DNA of 64,000 nt from Ahaetulla prasina (Eukaryota > Chordata > Lepidosauria > Squamata > Colubridae), in contig NC_080540.1 of NCBI RefSeq assembly GCF_028640845.1, forward strand, positions 161,161,438-161,225,437, given 5' to 3'. Below, in pieces: positions 21,555-32,616 of this stretch. The notes under the pieces are model-generated. The model did not search any database, was not told where the DNA came from, and worked only from the letters and a program-made list of their open reading frames with translations. How positions within the stretch are numbered: position 1 is the first letter of the stretch; each line of letters starts with the position of its first letter. The translations under genes and the position numbers were made by a program.

Positions 21555-24500
21555 CATGATAGCTACAATGCCCGGTCCGTGGTTAATAAGGCTCCCTTGA
21601 TTTGTGATCTGATTCAGAGGGAGTCCGCGGACTTTGCGGGCATTACGGAGACCTGGTTGGGCACAGAAGGGGGTGTACCCCTGGTTGAACTGTGCCCTCC
21701 GGGTTTCCGTGCATTCCATCAGCCGAGGGCCCAAGGTAGGGGTGGAGGGGTGGCGGTTGTGATTAAAGAGAGCCTAGAGCCGAGGGAGTCCACTGTGCCT
21801 CAGATAGCTGGTTGTGAATCCCTCCTTGTGAAGTGGGGCCATAGGAATCAGATGGGTCTGTTGATCACGTACCTGGCTCCTTGCTGCGTGACTACAGCCC
21901 TGCCTGAACTACTAGAGGTGCTTGCCGGGATGGCGGTTGAGATCCCCAGGCTTTTGGTCATGGGGGATTTCAACTTGCCATCGGCCGGCTTGTCATCAAC
22001 GGTGGTCCAGGAGTTCCAGGCTTCCATGACGGCCTTGGACCTGGTTCAAGTAAATGATGGCCCTACACACACTGGGGGAGGCACACTAGACTTGATTTTT
22101 ATCTCTGGACAGTGGCTTAATGATCTGGAATTAGGAGATTTAGTGACGGAACCGGTGTCATGGTCAGATCATTTTCTCCTTCGCCTAGACTTTCGGACCG
22201 CCACTCACCATCGCAGGGAGACGGAGCCAATTCGTTGGTTCCGTCCCAGGCGCCTGATGGACCCTGAGAGGTTCCAGACGGAGCTTGGGCCGTTCCCTGA
22301 GGATCTTGCCCACGGCACGACTGAAGAACTGGTTGCGGCCTGGGAACGGGCCGCGGCTGGGGCTTTGGACCGTGTCGTGCCTTTGCGGCCTCTGACCCGG
22401 CGTAGGTCTCAATTGGCTCCTTGGTTCTCCGAGGAGCTGAGGGAGATGAAACGCCGGAGAAGACGCCTGGAGAGCACCTGGAGGTCTAGCCGTTCCGAGG
22501 CTGATCGGACACTAGTGAGGTCTTTTACCAGGACCTATCTAGTGGCAATGAGGGAGGCGAAACGTTCTTACGTTTCCACCCTCATTGCATCGGCAGATAA
22601 CCGCCCGGCCGCCCTGTTTCGGGTGGTCCGTTCCCTCCTTCATCAGGAGGGACGGGATGACCCCTTACAGGGACGAGCCGAGGAGTTTAACGGTTATCTA
22701 TACGATAAAATCGTTCAGCTCCGGGATGGTCTGGACCGAAATTGTGATGATCCAAGCGGGATGATGGAGCCTCGTCTTGTTGAGGTTATTTGGGATGAGT
22801 TTGATTCTGTGGCTCTCGAGGACGTGGACAGGTTGCTGGGGCGGTTACATGCGACCACATGTTTACTGGACCCGTGTCCCTCCTGGTTAGTACTGGCTAC
22901 TCGGGAGGTGACACGAGGCTGGCTCCAGGGAATTATAAATGCTTCTTTGGTGGAAGGGGTTTTCCCCGCCGCCTTGAAAGAGGCGGTGGTGAGACCCCTC
23001 CTCAAGAAGCCTTCCCTGGATCCAGCTATTTTGGGGAATTACCGTCCAGTCTCCAACCTTCGCTTTGTGGCGAAGGTTGTAGAGAGTGTGGTTGCATGGC
23101 AGCTTCCCCAGTACCTGGATGAAGCCGTCTATCTAGACCCGTTCCAGTCCGGTTTCCGGCCCGGTCATAGTACAGAGACAGCTTTGGTCGCGTTGGTGGA
23201 TGACCTCTGGAGGGCCAGGGATAGGGGTTGTTCCTCTGCCCTGGTCCTATTAGATCTCTCAGCGGCTTTTGATACCATCGACCATGGTATCCTGCTGCAC
23301 CGGTTGGAGGGGTTGGGAGTGGGAGGCACCGTTTATCGGTGGTTCTCCTCCTATCTCTCTGACCGGTCGCAGACGGTGTTGACAGGGGGGCAGAGATCGA
23401 CCGCGAGGCGCCTCACTTGTGGGGTGCCGCAGGGGTCGATTCTCTCGCCTCTCCTGTTCAACATCTATATGAAGCCGTTGGGTGAGGTCATCAGTGGTTT
23501 CGGGGTGAGTTACCACCTGTACGCTGATGATACGCAGCTGTACTTTTCCACCCCGAACCACCCCAATGAAGCTGTCGAAGTGCTGTCCCGGTGTCTGGAA
23601 GCCGTACGGGTCTGGATGGGGAGAAACAGACTCAAGCTCAATCCTCCAAGACGGAGGGGCTGTGAATGCGGGCCCCCCGGTCCAGCCAGCTGCAGCCGCA
23701 GCTGGCTGTCGGGGGCGAGTTATTGGCCCCAATGGAAAGGGTGCGCAACTTGGGCGTCCTCCTGGATGGGCGGCTGTCGTTTGATGATCATTTGGCGGCC
23801 GTCTCCAGGAGGGCTTTTTACCAAGTACGCTTGGTCCGCCAGTTGCGCCCCTTCCTTGACCGGGATGCCTTATGCACGGTCACTCACGCTCTTGTCACTT
23901 CCCGTTTGGATTATTGCAATGCTCTCTACATGGGGCTGCCCTTGAAGTGCACCCGGAGGCTGCAGCTAGTCCAGAATGCAGCTGCGCGGGTAATAGTGGG
24001 AGCAACTCGTTGCTCCCATGTAACACCAATCCTGCGCGGCTTGCACTGGCTTCCTGTGGTCTTTCGGGTGCGCTTTAAGATTTTGGTCACCACCTTCAAA
24101 GCGCTCCATGGCTTAGGGCCCGGGTACTTACGGGACCGCCTGCTGTTACCGCATGCCTCCCACCGACCCGTACGCTCTCACAGAGAGGGTCTTCTCAGGG
24201 TGCCGTCCGCCAAACAATGTCGGCTGGCGGCCCCCAGGGGAAGGGCCTTCTCTGTGGGAGCTCCTACGCTCTGGAACGAACTTCCTCCTGGACTACGTCA
24301 AGTGCCTGATCTTCGGACCTTTCGCCGTGAGCTGAAAACGCATTTATTTATTCAAGCGGGACTGGCATAATATTAATATTTATAATATTTTTAATATTTT
24401 TAATATTTTTAATATTTTAAAATTTTAACTGGGGTTTATTATTATATGGTTTATAATTTTAAATTTTAAACTTTTAAATGTGGCCATTTTTTCTAAATAT

Positions 24501-24634
24501 GCTCGGTTTTAAATTGTCGTTTTAATTGTACATTTCTGTGTTTTTATTTTTGGCTGTACACCGCCCTGAGTCCTTCGGGAGAAGGGCGGTATAAAAATTT
24601 AATAAATAAATAAATAAAATAAAATAAATAAATA
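21555..24634 (+). mobile_element. CR1/L3-type LINE, 5'-truncated
   Basis: About 3.1 kb, GC-rich and CpG-retaining compared with its surroundings, which suggests fairly recent insertion. It holds an endonuclease-RT frame (see the pseudogene entry), about 190 bp of AT-rich 3' untranslated sequence, and a terminal stem CCGCCCTGAG..AGAAGGGCGG (about 24562-24592) followed by (AAAT/AATA)n. The same tail ends at least three other LINE pieces and two SINEs here. ORF1 is missing. No target duplication was identified. Confidence 0.9.
21561..24370 (+). pseudogene. CR1/L3-type ORF2: AP endonuclease and reverse transcriptase
   Basis: The frame opens with YNARSVVNKA, the N-terminal endonuclease motif (21564 onward). 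It continues with ITETWLG, VMGDFNLP and SDHFLL, typical of apurinic-like endonucleases. The RT shows YRPVSNLRFVAKVVE, motif A LLDLSAAFDTIDH (near 23247), motif B GVPQGSILSPLLFN, and catalytic YADDTQLY (near 23520). Near 23645 one base is lost within NPSKTE. A TGA (TGG expected) then follows in the corrected frame, and from 23666 it runs to 24370 with the CR1-type C-terminal region ([33 protein letters not shown]). Two lesions in about 930 codons make this a young pseudogene. Homologous C-termini occur at 48439, 52312 and 59456. Confidence 0.9.
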
Positions 24635-25526
24635 CAGTATGTGCCACCAAGTTAGATTAAGTGTATTGTGTGAATGCTGCTCTGTGCACATCTACACCTG
24701 ACAGAGAGCAGAGCTGATTGCTTCAGACTGCCAAAAACCAGTTTGGCTTGCTTTCAAGCTTTTAAGGACAGTTCAATCTAAATAGGCTTTGGAGATAAGT
24801 TTTATTACCTGCTAAAATCATCCATTTAGCTTCTGTGACCAAAGTAGAGGCAGTAAAAAAAAACCATGCTCAATTCAAAGTAAGTAAGAAAAAAAAAACC
24901 CTGATCTACAAGCTCTTCCAAGGACAGGAAAAAATAACCAGTTGATTAGGTCTTCCCTGTTGGCCCAAGGGAAGTTTTCTTCACAAGACAAGGGTCTCTG
25001 CAGTTTCTTATGAGCTATTTCTCATCTCATCTCTTAAAGCTGAATAATAGTTCAGGAGCTGGATAGGCTTTATTTTTGACAGCAACAAATTAAAATCTAA
25101 GCTTCGTTTGACATCAGGCAGTGTTCAGAGCAAAGAGACTAGGGTTTCTTTAGGAAATAAAGATGATTTAATGTGAATCCCATAGACTTGGGGCTATGAC
25201 ACTGCTTAATAATTGGAAACAATTTTTACCCAAAGTCAAACATGGGACTTGGGAAGAAATCCAAGTGGACATCAGCCATTGGCCTCAGAATGGAATATGT
25301 GAATTCAGCGTCGTTGAAAAATCAGGCCATAACTATAACTTGCAGCATAGGTGGGAATTTCCCATATTAAGATATTGTGCAGCATTGTACCTTGTTAATA
25401 AGGTATTCAATATTCCTTGCTTATTTATCAGCCATAATTCTTATATGCCTGACATGGAGATTGAACTTTTCAAAACAAGTAGATAAGCAAAAGGAAAAAG
25501 CAACCCTGCAGATCTAGGAATACCAT

Positions 25527-25530
<4 letters not shown>
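24635..25530. other. Intergenic stretch, nothing recognised
   Basis: No supported feature. The 96-codon frame at 25196-25486 shows no recognisable domain. Confidence 0.35.

Positions 25531-25564
<34 letters not shown>
25531..25564 (+). repeat. (CA)n microsatellite
   Basis: A near-perfect run of about 17 AC dinucleotides, followed by CCCCGCCC. Confidence 0.95.
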
Positions 25565-25566
<2 letters not shown>

Positions 25567-26440
25567 CGCCCACAAGGACTGCATTATCTCAAGTGGCAAT
25601 TTAAGATTCTACCTTCAAGTCTAGAACAGATTTCAAGTCTGCAGTGGCTGGATAAACAGATGGGCTTAACACAGTCCGAAGTGCAGATGTTCACGATCTG
25701 CATGCGGCTTTTGGGAGACAAATTCCTACTCCGGAGCTATCTATAACTATATAGAGCTATCTATAACTATAACAGTATAACTGTTTGTGTTGACCAACTA
25801 AGTCATATCAAATAACAATTTTTATTTTTGCATTTATTTTGGTCACCACATCAGTGGTGGCTATGGTGGCTGGGATTAAGCACCCTTAGTAAAGCCCTGA
25901 CTCTTTGTACATGAATGTGACAGTGATGCACATACAAAAGGGGAGAGCTTGACTCACACTGCTGCTGCCACCATCTTGCCTGCTTTGACTCAACCTATGG
26001 ATGCAGCTACACTCCATATATTAAAATATTAAACCTGCATTTCCACACCTTTTATCAGGCGTCAGATACAAATTCCTAAATTTCATGACAGCAGTTCCAC
26101 AGAGAATGATTTTACTCTCTGTCTGATTAATCTATATCAATCATTTTATCTGAGAGAGAATATCCCTCCATATGTGTAAGATATTGTTTGATGAAGATCC
26201 TTCTGAAGTCTAAATATTTGATCTCTGCATGCAACTTATAAAGTGGCAGGAAATTAGGCTCAAACGGAAGATTCACAGTTACAAAAGTGATAAAAAAGTA
26301 ACTTTATGACCAATCCTCACATTTATGCCTCTAACAGATCTGTAAAACAAAGGAAAGCTGAAGTAAAATTTGACAATGTCAAACTATTTAACACCACCAA
26401 TAATACTACTACCCTTCAAAAAGGGTATCCGATTGGTCTT
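25565..26440. other. Intergenic stretch, nothing recognised
   Basis: A local duplication of GAGCTATCTATAACTAT lies near 25735-25770. The CCGATTGGTCT repeat near 26428-26461 marks the entry to the next LINE. Confidence 0.4.
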
Positions 26441-27325
26441 GACTTTGTATCCGATTGGTCTCTAAAACTTGGCAACTCCAAATCTCAACCAGCAAATGCT
26501 CAGTCTTACATATTGGAAAAAAGAACCCAAACACTAAGTATAAGCTTGATGGACATTACCTTACAGATGACCCCGACCCTGTTAAAGACCTTGGAGTTTT
26601 CATATCAAATGATCTAAGTGCCAAAGCCCACTGCAATTACATAGCAAAAAAGGCTCTAAGAGTTGTAAACCTAATTTTGCGTAGCTTCTTTTCCAAAAAC
26701 TCTACACTACTAACCAGAGCATACAAAACATTTGCTAGACCTATTCTTGAATACAGCTCACCTGTCTGGAACACATACCACATCTCTGACATTAATACAA
26801 TTGAATGTGTCCAGAAATATTTTACAAGAAGAGTTCTCCGCTCCTCTGAAAACAACAACATACCTTATACCACCAGATTTGAAATCCTGGGATTAGAAAA
26901 TTTAGAACTCCGCCGACTCCGACAAGACCTGTGTTTAACACACAAAATCATCTATTGCAATGTCCTTCCTGTTAAAGACTACTTCAGCTTCAATCGCAAT
27001 AATACAAGGGCAAACAATAGATTCAAACTTAATGTTAACCGCTTCAATCTTGATTGCAGAAAATATGACTTTTGTAACAGAGTTGTTAACGCTTGGAACA
27101 CACTACCTGACTCTGTGGTCTCTTCTCAAATTCCCCAAAGCTTTAACCAAAAACTGTCTACTATTGACCTCACCCCATTCCTAAGAGGACTATAAGGGGC
27201 GTGCATAAGAGCACAAAAGTGCCTACCGTTCCTGTCCTATTGTTTCCTTTATTTATATACATGCTTATATGTTGTATGGTTGTTTCATGCTTATGCTTAT
27301 ATATACTGTTGTTACAAAATAAAAA
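26441..27325 (+). mobile_element. Second LINE type (CR1/L2/Rex1-like group), 3' part
   Basis: A 5'-truncated LINE carrying the C-terminal RT region (26455-27195), followed by a short 3' end with TTATATATACTG and an A-rich tail ending AAAATAAAAAAAAAG. It lacks the CCGCCCTGAG stem of the L3-type LINEs, so it is a separate family. Exact clade uncertain. Confidence 0.75.
26455..27195 (+). pseudogene. LINE reverse transcriptase C-terminal region
   Basis: An open frame of 246 codons with no ATG required. It begins KTWQLQISTSKCSVLHIG, the RT thumb entry that follows the YADD box in CR1/L2-group LINEs. LGVFISNDL, RAYKTFARPILEYSSPVWN and RVVNAWNTLPDSVV follow, all standard for this group. The palm with YADD lies upstream of the truncation. 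The frame upstream (26306-26454) is out of register and shows no convincing homology. The intact 3' half suggests moderate age. Confidence 0.8.
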
Positions 27326-27329
27326 AAAA

Positions 27330-27424
27330 GCACAACAGCGGTTTCACTTAGCAGTTGCTTCTCTTAATGACCGAGTTGCCAGTCCCAATTTTCCCAATTA
27401 TGGTTGCTAAATGAGGACTACCTG
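27330..27424 (+). mobile_element. TA-flanked miniature element fragment
   Basis: Ends with GAGGACTACCTGTA and contains CACTTAGCAGTTGC and TTAATGACCGAGTTGCC segments related to the TA-type elements at 51837 and 54574. The left part is missing. Confidence 0.5.
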
Positions 27425-27737
27425 TATTGTCCTATGCTCTGACTTTTAACCATTATTAAATCAACTACAGGCAATTAGCTTCATACAACTCACTGTGCTG
27501 GAAATAAAAAACAGCATGTCAGTTTTCAATATGTTATGTGAATCAAATTACTCTCTTCCTTTCATTTGTACCCTGCCTCTATTCAAATGCACAGAGATGC
27601 TTTTTGAAACAAGAGATTTTTGCTCCAAATCTTTTGACTTTTTGCTCAAATGACAAAACAAAGGGTCACTCCTGGCTAGAAAGATATTTGTTTGAAAAAT
27701 GACTAAAGAGTGCCTCTAAGCAGATATCGAGTATATT

Positions 27738-28181
27738 CAGGGGTGGGCTTCAAAAATTTTAGCGAGGGGTTCTCTGCCCGGTTGCTGGGTGGCCGTGGCC
27801 GTGGTGGGCGTGGCCTAGTCGGCCTCCTGCACCATGGCAGGGGGGGCATTTTTGCCCTCCCCGGGCTCCCTGAGGCTTTCCTCGAGCCTCTGGGAAGGCA
27901 AAAATGACCTCCCCAAGCTCCAGAGGCCCTCTGGAGGCCAAAAACGGGCCTGTTTCCGCCCTTCCCAAACTTCCGGTAGGCCTGTTTTTCACCCTCCCCG
28001 AGCCTCCACGCGCCCCTTGCGCTTACCTGCATCCAAAATGGACCATGTGGGGACTCCTGGGAGGGGCAGGGTGGAATGGGCAGGGCCAGCCAGGAGTGGG
28101 ATTTGGGAGTTCTCCAAACTGCACGGAATCTTAGCTAGAGGTTCTCCCGAACCCCTGGGAACCCCCTGCAGCCCACCCCTG
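27738..28181 (+). mobile_element. hAT miniature element, GC-rich 444 bp (family C-like)
   Basis: Ends are CAGGGGTGGGCTTCAAA and CAGCCCACCCCTG, with identical duplications AGTATATT (27730-27737, 28182-28189). The interior is GC-rich, with stretches such as CCGTGGTGGGCGTGGCC and AAACGGGCCTGTTTCCG, and gives chance ORFs on both strands. No transposase is encoded. Confidence 0.92.
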
Positions 28182-28189
28182 AGTATATT

Positions 28190-29472
28190 TATCACTTTGT
28201 AAAGAAGCACACCCACCTCCTACATATCTGGGATAAAACAGCAGGATTTTGGTGGGTTTTTTAAAAGCAATTTTTTAAAAAGATGTTGCTGAGCTTTGCT
28301 TTCTGCCCTGCAAGAAAGCTACAAACTGTAATCTTAAACATATAGGGACAACCATTGCGATGAATGCTGGGCTATTGGTTTTGTTTTTTTCTTAAATAAA
28401 AATATTTCACATTTGCTTTTCTCAATAGAAGGGGTGCAGCCATCAAAGGGGGAAAGTAAAATTATATGGGTGTGCTTAGAGAAGGAAAGGCCAGGTTACA
28501 AACCCAAGGCCCACAATTCCTAGTATGTGTGACTTGCCCCACTGACTGCAACGTAGCACATGCATTCTGCGTATAATAATGCAGATACCTTTGGTCAGAG
28601 AATTCTCTGCCTTTTTTTTTCTATCTCTGTTAATGCAACGTCTGTGTAGCTGTTTCAGCTTGGTGGGTGTCTACCCAATAGGGACTTTGTCCTTGTGTCA
28701 AATATTATTGCCTGCCGCATTTCCTATGTCTGTAGATCCCTTGTTGTGCGGGTGTGCCTGGCCCCCTCCCTGTCGTCTCCATGCCCAGGCTACCATCTGG
28801 CTTTGATCACTCCCCCCCTCCCCACTGGCGACGAGGCTCTCTTCTGTGGTTTCGGATGTAGAAAATGTTCCAGGAAGTGGCTTCTCTCTTTGGATTTATT
28901 CAGGCAGCCCAATCGGAAATTGTTACAAAGGCAAAGGGTGCTGAGTGCGGCCTACCCTCTGCTGGGCTCTGGATGGCTTATGGCCTGCCTTGCCGGTCTT
29001 CCCCATCCCCACGCGCCCAGGGATTGTGGCTCTGGAAAAAATTTTTCCCCTGGCGTCACTATGAAGGAAGAGAGGACTGAATTGGGGAAAGAAAGAAGGG
29101 GGAACAGACTGGCTTCACACTCGGACTGAGCGCAGCCTGGGCAGCGAGCCCAACTTTACTTCTTTGGGGGGTAAAACAGTCCAGCAAAGTCCAGTCAGCT
29201 TCCTTGCAGCTTTGGCATCTATCTTCCATTGGAACTCAAGTTTGTTTTACTGCTGGCTGTGATATGTCTGTGGGTGTTTTGAGGTGGGTGGATAAAGATT
29301 CTGGAAAATGCTGCCTCTTTTTCTAACGGAGACGATGGAGTAATTCAAAGTAATTTCTAATGACCAGTGATCAGTATGAGATGAAGCCTACTCCTCATAT
29401 GAGCTTGAGATAGCTGAAAACATTTAAAAAAAAAAAACATGGCTGGGCGTACAGAGCGACATTAAATGTCTA
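28190..29472. other. Unique-looking stretch, locally GC-rich
   Basis: Positions 28695-29150 are richer in GC and CpG than most of the window and show no repeat. The 144-codon frame at 28695-29129 has no recognisable domain. A non-coding exon or regulatory element is possible but cannot be shown from sequence. Confidence 0.3.
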
Positions 29473-29590
29473 TGGCGATTCTCCGTCATGGTTGCCCCAA
29501 AGGTGCTTTTTCAAGAGGTGACTGGACTTTCCGATTTTTCTTTGAAGACGTTTTGCTTCTTGTCCAAGAAGCTTCTTCAGTTCTGACAAA
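29473..29590 (-). mobile_element. Penelope-like fragment with hammerhead-like core
   Basis: Same family as 16300-16485 (GATTCTCCGTCATGG, CCCCAAAGGTGCTTTTTCAAG). The minus strand of 29547-29580 reads CTGAAGA, an 8-bp perfect stem (GCTTCTTG paired with CAAGAAGC), then AAAAC and GTC. The expected GAAAC has one G-to-A change at a CpG, which would abolish a hammerhead. Only one arm is present. Confidence 0.6.
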
Positions 29591-29918
29591 AGGACATTAA
29601 ATAGATATCCAGGGACATTAAATCTCCCTGGATATCTTGCAATTGAATCCAAGGTTCATTCCAGTCAGCAAGTAAAATTGTGCACAGGGGATGTAAAGAG
29701 TTCAATCCATAACCAATTAAATTGGTTCATTCCATCCAGAACAACTACTGCAGAAATTAACCACGGTTAATCTTGTATACACAATAGGAGCATATTCTGT
29801 TAGCGAAGCAAGTCTGTTTAGCATCTTGCACATGTTTTATTGCTCTCCTTGCTTCTGGAAATGTGCTGTGGGATGGGTAAGCAAGGAGTACCCAATGAAT
29901 GATTTGGAGGGAAAGTAG

Positions 29919-29941
29919 GATGGAATGGAATGGAATGGAAT
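29919..29941 (+). repeat. (GGAAT)n pentanucleotide tract
   Basis: Four consecutive GGAAT/TGGAA units. Confidence 0.85.
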
Positions 29942-30170
29942 CTGGTAATAGAAATGTTCATGATGCCTTCGAAGTACAAATGCCAATTTGTATGAGTCCA
30001 GAATGGACTCTTGGAGCAATTCCTAATTAAGTGTTGGTGGGAATGCTTCAGCAGTCACATTGAGAGGGTTTCAATGGACAGGAACATCTTCACCTCCCAG
30101 CTTTCCTGGTGCAGAAGTAGTCTGCACTCCTTCTTTCCTGCTTCATACTCATTGAAAGCTTCATGAAATG

Positions 30171-30370
30171 AGGGGTCCTCGGTGTTCTCTGAGCTTGCTT
30201 GTTTTCTTTCAGATGTTTAATTACCCTAACTTGGTAACATCATCAGTGCTGAAGATGTTACCTAGTTAAGAGTAACCCAGTAATGAAACATCTGCAAGAA
30301 AACAAGCAAGCTCAGAGAGCACCAAGGGCCCCTCATTTCAACCCTGAGCTACAAATATTCTCCTTTATTG
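30171..30370. mobile_element. Head-to-head Penelope-like element with two hammerhead-like cores
   Basis: A 200 bp insertion flanked by identical 13-bp duplications GCTTCATGAAATG (30158-30170, 30371-30383). It consists of two inverted arms meeting at CATCAGTGCTGAAG. The left arm (minus, 30212-30246) has CTGATGA, a TTACC/GGTAA stem and TAAAC. The right arm (plus, 30249-30292) has CTGAAGA, a GTTAC/GTAAC stem with an insert, and GAAAC followed by ATC. Both arms then run through AAGAAAACAAGCAAGCTCAG. Penelope-like elements are known to carry hammerheads in terminal repeats that can be inverted. Assignment here is by that layout. Confidence 0.75.
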
Positions 30371-30383
30371 GCTTCATGAAATG

Positions 30384-31969
30384 TTGTGGGCTCAAGGAGG
30401 AAAATGCTAGTTTAACATGAATAAGGGCCACTGAAAGCTAGCTCAGCCATTGACTGGAGGCAAGGTCATAGCAAGGTCATAGGACCATTCAGGAAAAAAA
30501 TGTCATCGGGGCACATCTGTACCATGGTTATGCATGCACAAGTGGAGTGTGATGACAGTTAACTAGTATATATGAAAAACCATAAAACAATCATATTTAT
30601 ACTCCAGGTGGCAGCAAAGGCTTATTCTTCTACCAGTCTGTTTTCAACTCCTGTTCATAGCCTGTACCGCATAAAGGAGCTAAGCTGTGTTAGACTGGTA
30701 ACTTACAGCATCTTTTAACATTATTGAACGATCATTGTGGCAAAAAAATAGCAATGAGGTCAAGAAAGTGATGGCTCAGTTATGCTAAGATATGGTATGA
30801 ATTAGTAATAGGGACATGCCACATATCTGATAGAATTGGAAACCCACGAATCTGGAAGATACTAAGTGGAGGAAAGTGTATATGGACAGGAAAAGAAAAG
30901 GCTGCTATTATTTCTACCTTTGTTTCTTACAACTTTAATCCTTAAAATCCAATGAAATCTTTATAGTGTTTAGGAGAGGGGGGAGGGGGACCTTTTTTAG
31001 TTAGTTCAGTGTTATTTCCATTTTGTTACACCTTTGTCTAAAATTAAATACACTCAAAACCAAAGCTGTGGGAATTGAACGCAGTTCAATTAAAAATCTT
31101 AAATCCTCAAATGTTCATTAACCAGTTTCATGTCAGTATTCAAAGTTTAATGCTAATATGTAAATTTAAATATTTGTGGTTACATTTTTTTAAAAAAAAC
31201 TGAAAACCTCTTTGAAATGTTAGAGACCAAAGAACATTTTTTTTCATTTCTTTTTCACCTCTTTTTCCTTTCGCCCTCCACTCCTTCCGTGACATTTCTG
31301 CTGCTTGCTCTTGATGTCTGCTAGAAATATTCAATAGAACATAGGACATTATTCCCTCTTTCTGGCAATGGAAATTTCCCATTCGGTATCCATTCACTAT
31401 ATTCACCTGTTCGACCATGATCCATATTCTAAGCTTTCTAGTGCTTCCAAGGGATTTTGGACTAAAGGACCCATAAGTGATGCTCATAGCCAATTATAAA
31501 GTACCAATTTATCAAAGGTAAATTGGTAAAGCTGTTCCTTGACATGTTCTTTAATTTCCCAGGATGCTTATTACCAATACTTTAGGTTAGTTGCTTTCCC
31601 AAAAGACCACTAGCCACCATGTTTTTATTTCATAAGAATGGCTATCCAGAGACATTCTCAGAAATAAATTGGAAGCTAGAAGCTGTTGCTTTATTTGGCA
31701 ACCTCCTAGCTGTCTCCTTTTTCTTTCCATTAAAAGACTTGGTGGGCTTTCTGCTATACCTGATCTAATATATATATTATATATATATAATATATATATA
31801 TATATTTGATCACCTTATACTTATTTGATCACCAATATTTATACACCTTATTTGATAGATAGATATATATATATATCAAATAAGGTGGAGAAACCAGCAG
31901 GCAGCAAGAAAGGTGTTTATTAGCTGACTGCTGTCCATGAGCAATGTGCTGCCAGTCCCTTGAGTAATC
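30384..31969. other. Intergenic stretch with AT repeats
   Basis: TA-rich tracts lie at about 31769-31806 and 31858-31881. The 117-codon frame on the minus strand (31140-31493) shows no recognisable domain. Confidence 0.4.
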
Positions 31970-31971
31970 TA

Positions 31972-32614
31972 TAGGTAGTTCCCAACTTATGACCACAATT
32001 TCTGTTGTTAAGTGAGATTTTTTTTTTATTTGCATTTATATCCCGCCCTTCTCCGAAGACTCAGGGCGGCTTACACTATGTCAAGCAATAGTCTTCATCC
32101 ATTTGTATATTATATGCAAAGTCAACTTATTGCCCCCAACAATCTGGGTCCTCATTTTACCTACCTTATAAAGGATGGAAGGCTGAGTCAACCTTGGGCC
32201 TGGTGGGATTTGAACCTGCAGTAATTGCAAGCAGCTGCTGTTAATAACAGACTGCATTAGTCTGTTGAGCCACCAGAGGCCCTACAGATATGCAGATATT
32301 TGTTAAGTGAGCTTCGCCCCATTTTACGACCTTTCTTACTGCAGTTAATAAGTTAATAACCCGGCTGTTAAGTGAATATAGCTTCCCCGTTGACTCTGCT
32401 TCTCAAAAGGTCGCAAAAAGTGATCATATGATCTTGGGAACACAGCAATGGTCATAAGTATGAACCAATCGCCAAGCACTATAATTTTGATCACATGATC
32501 ACTGGGGTGCCACAAAGGTTGTAACTGTGAAAAATTGTCATAAGTCACTTTTTTCACTGCCATTGTAACTTTGAACTGTCATTAAATGAACGGTTGTAAG
32601 TGGAGGAGAACCTG
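31972..32614 (+). mobile_element. TA-flanked miniature element interrupted by a SINE
   Basis: Left end TAGGTAGTTCCCAACTTATG preceded by TA; right end GGAGAACCTG followed by TA. The interior repeats GTTAAGTGA-like units. The SINE at 32018-32285 splits it near GTTAAGTGAGA, and the element resumes at TTTGTTAAGTGAG. The TA target and terminal inverted repeats suggest Tc1/mariner-type mobilisation. The SINE insertion is therefore younger. Confidence 0.8.
32018..32285 (-). mobile_element. tRNA SINE with L3-type LINE tail, full-length
   Basis: On the minus strand it opens GGGCCTCTGGTGGCTCAACAG with an A-box (GTGGCTCAACAG) and a B-box (GGTTCAAATCCCACC). The body contains AAGGTTGACTCAGCCTTCC and GAGGACCCAGATTGTTG. 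The tail AAGCCGCCCTGAGTC, AGAAGGGCGGGATATAAATG and A-run matches the LINE tail at 24560. This is the complete version of the truncated copy at 20038. Confidence 0.88.
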
Positions 32615-32616
32615 TA

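Noticed and set aside
21561..24370. An intact, active LINE
   Set aside because: A frameshift near 23645, a TGA just after it and the missing ORF1 make this copy incapable on its own.
27703..28216. Pro/Arg/Gly-rich ORFs on both strands
   Set aside because: They fall within a hAT miniature element with perfect target duplications and have no conserved motif.
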